A stretch of 64,000 bases of DNA from Batkoa obscura (Eukaryota > Entomophthoromycota > Entomophthoromycetes > Entomophthorales > Batkoaceae), in the NCBI GenBank assembly GCA_030770535.1, contig JASVEC010000001.1:1922001-1986000 (forward strand). The letters are read 5' to 3'. This document shows, one piece after another, positions 58,026 through 64,000 of the stretch. A model generated the notes under the pieces. It was not told the DNA's origin and did no database searches. It saw nothing but the letters and a program-made list of their open reading frames with translations. Positions within the stretch are counted from its first letter, which is position 1. Each line of letters starts with the position of its first letter. The translations under genes and the position numbers were made by a program.

Positions 58026-60246
58026 CACGTGAATTTAGTGACGTGATAAAAGTAAAAAAATGTACAAGTTTTCATTTTATTTTTTAAAATACAAAATGCA
58101 ACTAACTTTAAGTTTAGGAATTCTATTTTACTTATTTTTAAATGTAAATAGTTCTCGTCAACGTTTTCTTTCGTCTACAGATCCTCATGATGGTTGTTAT
58201 CTAATTGCTGATAAACAGATAGTGACTTATGATGAAGCTATTAGATGTTATAAGGAGTTCTCCTTTAATGAAACAGTACGTCAGAACACTCTAGATACTT
58301 TAAAGAAAGCCCTTCCATTCTATGCATTTTTAGATATAGCTAAATCCTCACCAGAACCTAAAATACCCTTGAAATTAGATTTAATTGAAGAAATCCGTAA
58401 AATTGGCTATAAAAACTATCAATATGAAATGAACTTTCAAAATGATTTAGTTAATTTATTTCATCAATTAAATGATGGACATACAGGTTATTCTTCTGGT
58501 TGTTTTTCTTCATTTATATTTCGTCAACCCTTTCCAATTGTTACTGTAAGTGAAGATTTTGGTGGTCAAAAGTTTTTAATATTACCTGAATTTACATTGG
58601 GTTATGGCTTAGAAGAAACTTGGAATAAAATGGGCTTTGATATTAAAAAGTATGCTGGTAGTGAGATTATATTAATTGATGGTATTCCTCCATTAGATTA
58701 TTTTATTCGTTATGCTAATACTATGGTTGGTGCATCTAAAGATATTAATTCAAGAATTAATTTAGCTTTAGCTAGAGTAATGCAAAGGGGTGGTAAATGG
58801 GGTATTACTAATGGTGGATTTACTGCAACTGTTTCTATACCTAATAAATCAGCAATAACTTATACTATCAAACTTAAAGAAGGAGGCAGTGAAACAATTA
58901 CAGTACCTTATTTAGCTTCTAGTCCTATGGATTTTAAAGATAGTAAAGAATTCTATAAAAAATATTGTGCTTATAAAGAATTCCGAATTAAATCACCTCA
59001 ACCTGGATTTGATCCTAAATTACCTCAATTTAAAGTAATGCAAGTACCTAAAGTAGTTTATGAAAGATTAGATCATCCTCTGACTTCTGCTATTAAAACT
59101 TTAGGCGAAGATCCATTAAAGAAGCCATTAACTTCAGGTGAGGTAATACAAACTTGGATGGTGAATAATAATACAGGTGTAATGACAATTACTAGTTTTG
59201 TAGCAAGTAGTGAACAGGCATTCTTAAAAGAAGCGAGTGATGGTTTCCGTGCACTTAAACGTAAAGGAGCTGAAAAACTAATCTTAGATGTTAGTAATAA
59301 TGGAGGAGGCGTAATATGTTGGGGATATTATATATTAGATTATTTATTTCCACACTCTGATAAAAGATATTTTGATACAGATATGCGTGCATCTAAATTA
59401 ATGTTAATGATGGCAGATAGAGATAATAGAGATGGAGGGTTTTTTAATTTTAATTATTGGCTTAAACCAAATGGACGTCCGTTTGGTAATAGTGATGATT
59501 TTATCGGTAATAATCGATATTTTAGAGGAGGTGCCTCAGCACATTATACTTCTCTATTTGACGATCAATGTGGATCAAACCCATTACATTTAATGATGAA
59601 TAAGGAATATAATCATGAATCAGATAGTCTTTTACCTCCATTTCCATTAAATAAGTTGGCTGTCGTTACCAATTCTATTTGTTATTCAACTTGTTCTTTA
59701 TTAGTCAATGGACTTCAAGAAATGCATGGAGTCACTACGTATGCTATGGGAGGAGTTCGAGGGGAAGTAGCCACCAGTTGCTCTATTCAAGGAGGAACTG
59801 TTTATAACTTTGAATATTTATTAGATGATTTAGCAGAACTTGGATTAAGAAATCATCCAGATGCACCAAAGCAATTCCCAGTTGAAGCTTCACTTTCATT
59901 AACAATTCGTGAAGCTTATTCTACAAGAAATTTCTCGAGACAAGATGGTGAAAAATATGGTAATAGACCTTTAGAATTTACTTGGACTAGAGCTAGCTAC
60001 CACAAACCTTATCCAGGGTTTGCAACTATACTTTCGCCTTTTGAGCAATGGAGACAAATTGCTGATGATTTTTTTCATCATCAAAAAAATTAATTTGTTA
60101 AGAATTAAATAAGAATTAAATAAGAATTAAATAAGAATTAAAAGTCATTATTAAACTTTTGTAATATGAGAAAAAATAGCTGATGTTATTAAATAATCTA
60201 AGTTGATTAGATTTTGTACGAGTAGCTAAATCGATCTTATAATATA
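58026..60246 (+). repeat. Right arm of the ~2.2 kb inverted repeat
   Basis: Mirror of 47518-49712, with ends at CACGTGAATTTAGTGACGTG and CGATCTTATAATATA. It carries four 11 bp AAGAATTAAAT-type units (60099-60141) where the other arm has two. Confidence 0.92.
58060..60093 (+). CDS. Secreted S41-like (CPAF-type) serine protease family protein, copy B
   Basis: Every residue of the 677 matches copy A (47645-49678). Spot comparison of the nucleotide sequences over the 5' end, the middle and the 3' end found no difference, including at silent sites. This implies a very recent inverted duplication, ongoing gene conversion, or an assembly effect. Motifs and likely function are as for copy A. Both copies have the same 35 bp upstream, so core promoter elements further out differ between them. 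Confidence 0.85.
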   Translation: MYKFSFYFLKYKMQLTLSLGILFYLFLNVNSSRQRFLSSTDPHDGCYLIADKQIVTYDEAIRCYKEFSFNETVRQNTLDTLKKALPFYAFLDIAKSSPEPKIPLKLDLIEEIRKIGYKNYQYEMNFQNDLVNLFHQLNDGHTGYSSGCFSSFIFRQPFPIVTVSEDFGGQKFLILPEFTLGYGLEETWNKMGFDIKKYAGSEIILIDGIPPLDYFIRYANTMVGASKDINSRINLALARVMQRGGKWGITNGGFTATVSIPNKSAITYTIKLKEGGSETITVPYLASSPMDFKDSKEFYKKYCAYKEFRIKSPQPGFDPKLPQFKVMQVPKVVYERLDHPLTSAIKTLGEDPLKKPLTSGEVIQTWMVNNNTGVMTITSFVASSEQAFLKEASDGFRALKRKGAEKLILDVSNNGGGVICWGYYILDYLFPHSDKRYFDTDMRASKLMLMMADRDNRDGGFFNFNYWLKPNGRPFGNSDDFIGNNRYFRGGASAHYTSLFDDQCGSNPLHLMMNKEYNHESDSLLPPFPLNKLAVVTNSICYSTCSLLVNGLQEMHGVTTYAMGGVRGEVATSCSIQGGTVYNFEYLLDDLAELGLRNHPDAPKQFPVEASLSLTIREAYSTRNFSRQDGEKYGNRPLEFTWTRASYHKPYPGFATILSPFEQWRQIADDFFHHQKN

Positions 60247-60334
60247 TAGTATTTAATCTGACCAAAATAAAACTAGAATAGTTTTTAACACTATTAAAAA
60301 GATATTAAATACAAAAATACAAAAAATTATTATT

Positions 60335-63003
60335 TTATTGGGATATTGAATCTAAAACCTTAAGGATAACATTAGCAGTTTCTTTGACCTGAGGTGGATT
60401 ATTATTATCATTCAATGCATTTAAACCACTAATAGTAAGTTTATTAAATACTTCAAATAAATTGATCCCTTTAAATGCTTCCCTATTATTATTAAAATTA
60501 ATCAATATGTTTTTAAGTATCTCTAACCCACGAATTTGTTTATCAATTCTAGTATTAGTAGCAATAAGTAATGGTATAATTCTTAATGTAGCTGGTAATT
60601 TTAAAATATTAATACAGACTTGAGTGGAATTTGATAATATTGCTAATGCACCACTAGCTGCTATAATTGTACTATCATCATCTGTATCTGACAATGCTAA
60701 TAATGTATGAATTTTATTTTTTGCTCCAACTGTTGAATAAAGTTCATAAACCTCTTGATTAGTTACCATATTACATATTAATTCAGTAGCCGCTCTTTGA
60801 ACCATTGAATTATCGGATAATATCAACATTTCAATAGCTGATAATCCTTTTAAACTAACAATTCTTTGGCGAACTTCTGGATATTCACAAGAAAGGTTAG
60901 TAAGAGAAAGTAAACATTCAAATTGTTGTAAAAGAGAAGCAGAACTATAAATTTCACTACCACCTTGACAAACATTTAAAAATGGTCGAACAGCTTCTAC
61001 TTTTAATTCCCCTGGGAAAGCAATTTTGGGGTCAGTATGAATGGCAAGTTTAGCAAGTGCTTGAGTAGCTAATAAAGCAACTTCTGTTGATTCTGAAATG
61101 GCAATTGGCAATAAAGCTTTAACCGTTCCATATTTAAATAATTCTCCATGATTTAATTTATCTGTAGCTAAACTAAGGTAAATATTGGCTAAACAAGCAT
61201 ATATATTCTGCTTCTTAGTTTTACTAAGCTTAACTAATAAAGATAATAGATTAGGAGCTCTTATAATTAATGAATTTCTCTTTTTTACTACATCATCAGC
61301 CATATTTGGATCTTGCATTTCATCAATAGTTTGATTAGATTCTTTAGCCAATTTCTTTAACTTTTTAATTTGTTCTTGCTCTTTAGTTAATACTTTACGA
61401 TAAGCTAATACATTGGATAGAATGGCACTGATACCATAAAGTGTTGCTGGATGTACATCCTCTAATAAACCTAATTTCGTAAGCCCAGCCCAAAATAAGA
61501 AATTGTTACCAAGGATAGCTCGTACTTTAGGATGAATACTATAAAAGGTAAGACTTTCTATAGCGGTCATTTTAGCAGTTGAACTAAGTATGGATTCTTT
61601 GTCAATTATAATATCAATTAGTGGCGTTACCAAATCATCGATAGTTGATTGATCAATTTCTATTTTATTTTCAATTGATAATTTTGATTTGACTAATATG
61701 GCTTGTGCTTTTAATACACTCATTTTTTGATCTTTATTTTTAGATAATTGATCTAAATAAACTAAGGAAGTTTCCATTATTAATTTTCTACCTTCCGTTG
61801 TATTACATGCTAACCCCAAAACTTCCACCATTTCAATTTGAGATTCTTCTTTCTCAAAGGAGATTAAATCTAGTGTTTCTAATAACCATGATTCTTGAGT
61901 TATTAATTGTAAACCTAAAGGTTCAATACATTGAAATATGGATTTAAGGAATATAAAAGATTGTAATTGAGAAGTATTTGATTGTAAATCATCAAATTTT
62001 TTAGTAAGGGAATTGGATATAGAATCAAAAGCTTCTTTATTTTCTTTTGCTTTCATTAATATAATAATTGTTAAACCTCGAATTTCTTCATCTTTTGAAT
62101 ATAAATTATCAATCATCATATTTTTAAAAAGGATGTGATTCGAAAATTGAAATGGAAAATCATACAAAGAAAAGGTTTGAATTATTGGTAAAATGGAATT
62201 TTTGAAAACACTCTTTGAATAACCTTTACCTATAGCAAATAAAACATTTAAATATAATAAATACAACTTATCTTTAACTATATTTTTAACATCTTGATTC
62301 TTCAAATTACCAATCTCAATAAACATATTTCTAAATAATCCTGAGAATAAAGTAACAGTTTCATCTTGTAATTTTGGTAACGATAAATCTCCAATCGAAG
62401 CTAACTTCTTTATTATTGATTCTAAGCATACTTGATTCCGTGTTAAATTGGTTATATTTTTTAATAGATATTGAATCAATTCCTCTTTATATTTCTGATC
62501 ATTTTTTAAAATATTTAATAATGCTTCTAAAATTAATACTGGTCCATTAAGTTCATTAAATTGATTAACAAATACTGAGTTTGATTGAGAACTTAATTTT
62601 TCTAACTTCTCTACTGCTTCTAACTTTTCCTGTATTCTAACATCTTCATTACATATCTTTAAAAGTAACTCTTTTGGTAATGACTCATCTAAACTTGGGT
62701 CTTTGATAGAAATGAGTTTCTTAGTTAGTGCTATAACCTTTGGGTTTTGACCATCAATTGATAATGCTTCTTTTAAAATTGAATGAGCTTCGGAATATTT
62801 TTCTTTCTTTAATGAAGCTTCACATTGATCAATTAATTCATTAAGCTTTCCATCAACATCAATGGTTGCTGAATTTATAATTAAATAATTTATTTTAAAT
62901 TCTATTATTTACTTACTAGTCTCTACTTTCTTGCTAAGATCTAATTGAATTTAGTTGATTAATTGTTGAATTAATTGACTTGATATTATAAATTACCTTC
63001 CAT
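60335..63003 (-). CDS. UCS-domain myosin chaperone (UNC-45/Rng3/She4)
   Basis: Three exons. Start at ATG 63001-63003: MEDLSKKVETTTIDVDGKL, obtained by joining ATGGAAG to ATCTTAGC across an intron ending near 62946. A second intron precedes 62880. The N-terminal part includes one TPR-like stretch (CEASLKKEKYSEAHSILKEA). The central and C-terminal armadillo-like UCS domain has FECLLSLTNLSCEYPEVRQR and MVQRAATELICNMVTNQEVY, both hallmarks of the family. It ends VLKVLDSISQ. Known role: Hsp90-assisted folding of myosin heads for actin-based motility and cytokinesis. Confidence 0.9.
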
Positions 63004-63305
63004 TTATTAAAAAACAATTCTTCTTATTATAAACGTTCTTATTTATAATGACATCGAAAACTACAAATTATAAAGATGCAAATTTTGTGGCAAAAAATAA
63101 AAGTAACCATACTGACAATTAACGTCATATAATAACCCATTTAAGTAATAGAAAATACATAACCATAATGCCGTAAAATAAATGTTTCAATTAATTTATT
63201 AAATCACACAATTATATTAATTTATATATATATCTATGCCTAGTTAAAAGCCAAATACTAAATAGAAATCATATATAACCCAGCTAAACTAAAATTTAGT
63301 GAAAC
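63004..63305. other. Spacer between NUDIX and UCS genes
   Basis: About 300 bp holding the UCS gene promoter and the 3' end of the upstream NUDIX gene. Nothing else recognised. Confidence 0.5.
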
Positions 63306-64000
63306 TTAAAGATGAGGAGTGGAGTTATTAGCCCAAGCAACGATGATATTATAAGCAATTGAATGTCTAGTAGGTAAAACTAATTCAATATCTGCAACTT
63401 CGTTATCTGCTTTTGGAGGATCAGACCAAAAAGAAAAAGTGTTGGCTTCGTTACCTATTGCCTTCAACACTTGTTGTCTTGTAAACCATTTGGCATCTAA
63501 ATTGTGATTCAATTACTTGTTTATAAATAAGTCATTTTATTTACCTTCTAATTCCTATTAAAGACAATATAAATAAAGTTATTAAATAATTAAATTAAGA
63601 GTACCTCATCGTCCTTATTTATTTCTTCAGTAACTGCATAGGCATGACAACCAATCATCAAATTACTAGGAAATGGCTATAAGATGTTTTATTTAATATT
63701 TTCAAATTATGAAATATAAGGATTACCCATGGCTGTGATGAAATATACTTAACATTATCAACAACTACCCCAGTCTCTTCAAGTACTTCTCTTTGTATAG
63801 CTTCCTAATTAAATAATTAATTTGAGAAAAGTATTGAATCAACTAAATTACCTCAAGTGATTCTCCAGGCTCAAAAAAACCAGCTACACAAGAATACACT
63901 TTTTTTGGAAATACTGATTTCCTACCTAATAATATTTTTTCTCCATCTTTTGAGATGACACATACAATACCAACAGCGTCTTATTATTTTTATTAATATT
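63306..64000 (-). CDS. NADH pyrophosphatase (NUDIX, NudC/Npy1/NUDT12-like), C-terminal part
   Basis: Partial; it continues past the right edge. Several short introns. The spliced sequence reads DAVGIVCVISKDGEKILLGR, a full NUDIX box GFFEPGESLEEAIQREVLEE with TGV, then the NADH-pyrophosphatase signature SQPWPFPSNLMIGCHAYA, and a C-terminus AYNIIVAWANNSTPHL. The SQPWPFP motif separates NudC-type enzymes from other NUDIX hydrolases. They cleave NADH/NAD+ to NMN(H) and AMP and, in eukaryotes, often act in peroxisomes. The final residues PHL resemble a weak PTS1. In mammals and bacteria this family also removes NAD caps from RNA. Confidence 0.92.

Overview
This is nuclear DNA of a very AT-rich eukaryote, most likely an early-diverging fungus. 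Genes are compact and many carry several short GT-AG introns (about 40-60 bp, with CTAAC/TTAAC-like branch sites near the acceptor). The gene set is fungal: a fungal-type WD40/DUF2415 protein, Vip1-like RRM protein, Bre1, Prp28, Trm82, PIG-U, a Rng3/She4/UNC-45 chaperone, and a family of F-box, secreted double-psi-barrel, GMC-oxidoreductase and S41-like genes. Extreme AT content with F-box/LRR and secreted-protein copies recalls Entomophthoromycotina such as Conidiobolus, but that placement is inference.

Layout. 0-12 kb is a gene-dense housekeeping block: TFIIF-beta fragment (-), WD40/DUF2415 (+), CWF19L1/Drn1 (-), a U2 snRNA with its own TATA box (+), NCS-1 calcium sensor (+), Bre1 ubiquitin ligase (-). 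11.6-17.5 kb is accessory: an F-box gene, a frameshifted DPBB secreted-protein gene, miniature elements and a solo LTR. 17.5-25.5 kb holds an ornithine decarboxylase antizyme with a +1 programmed frameshift, two asparagine-rich genes sharing an unrecognised domain, PIG-U and Trm82. 26-34 kb holds secreted proteins (Cys-rich repeat protein, GMC oxidoreductase, intact DPBB protein) in long gene-poor DNA. 34.7-42.5 kb is a repeat-rich patch: a DNA-transposase relic, nested LTRs, a kelch membrane protein with a broken copy, a broken F-box copy and a diverged relic. 42.7-45.7 kb is Prp28. 47.5-60.3 kb is bounded by two near-identical 2.2 kb inverted arms, each with a full S41-like protease gene, enclosing an enoyl-CoA hydratase gene and a Vip1-like gene. 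60.3-64 kb holds the UNC-45-type myosin chaperone and a NADH-pyrophosphatase NUDIX gene running off the window.

The most notable signals are (1) the antizyme gene with a GTT-TGA +1 shift site; (2) a roughly 100 bp TIR-bearing miniature element present in about sixteen copies, marking a duplication breakpoint and a presence/absence difference between repeat arms; (3) recurrent inverted duplications, including a mirror-image F-box/DPBB ... DPBB/F-box arrangement; and (4) a duplicated domain of unknown function in two neighbouring genes. No tRNA, rRNA, CRISPR or prokaryotic features were seen.
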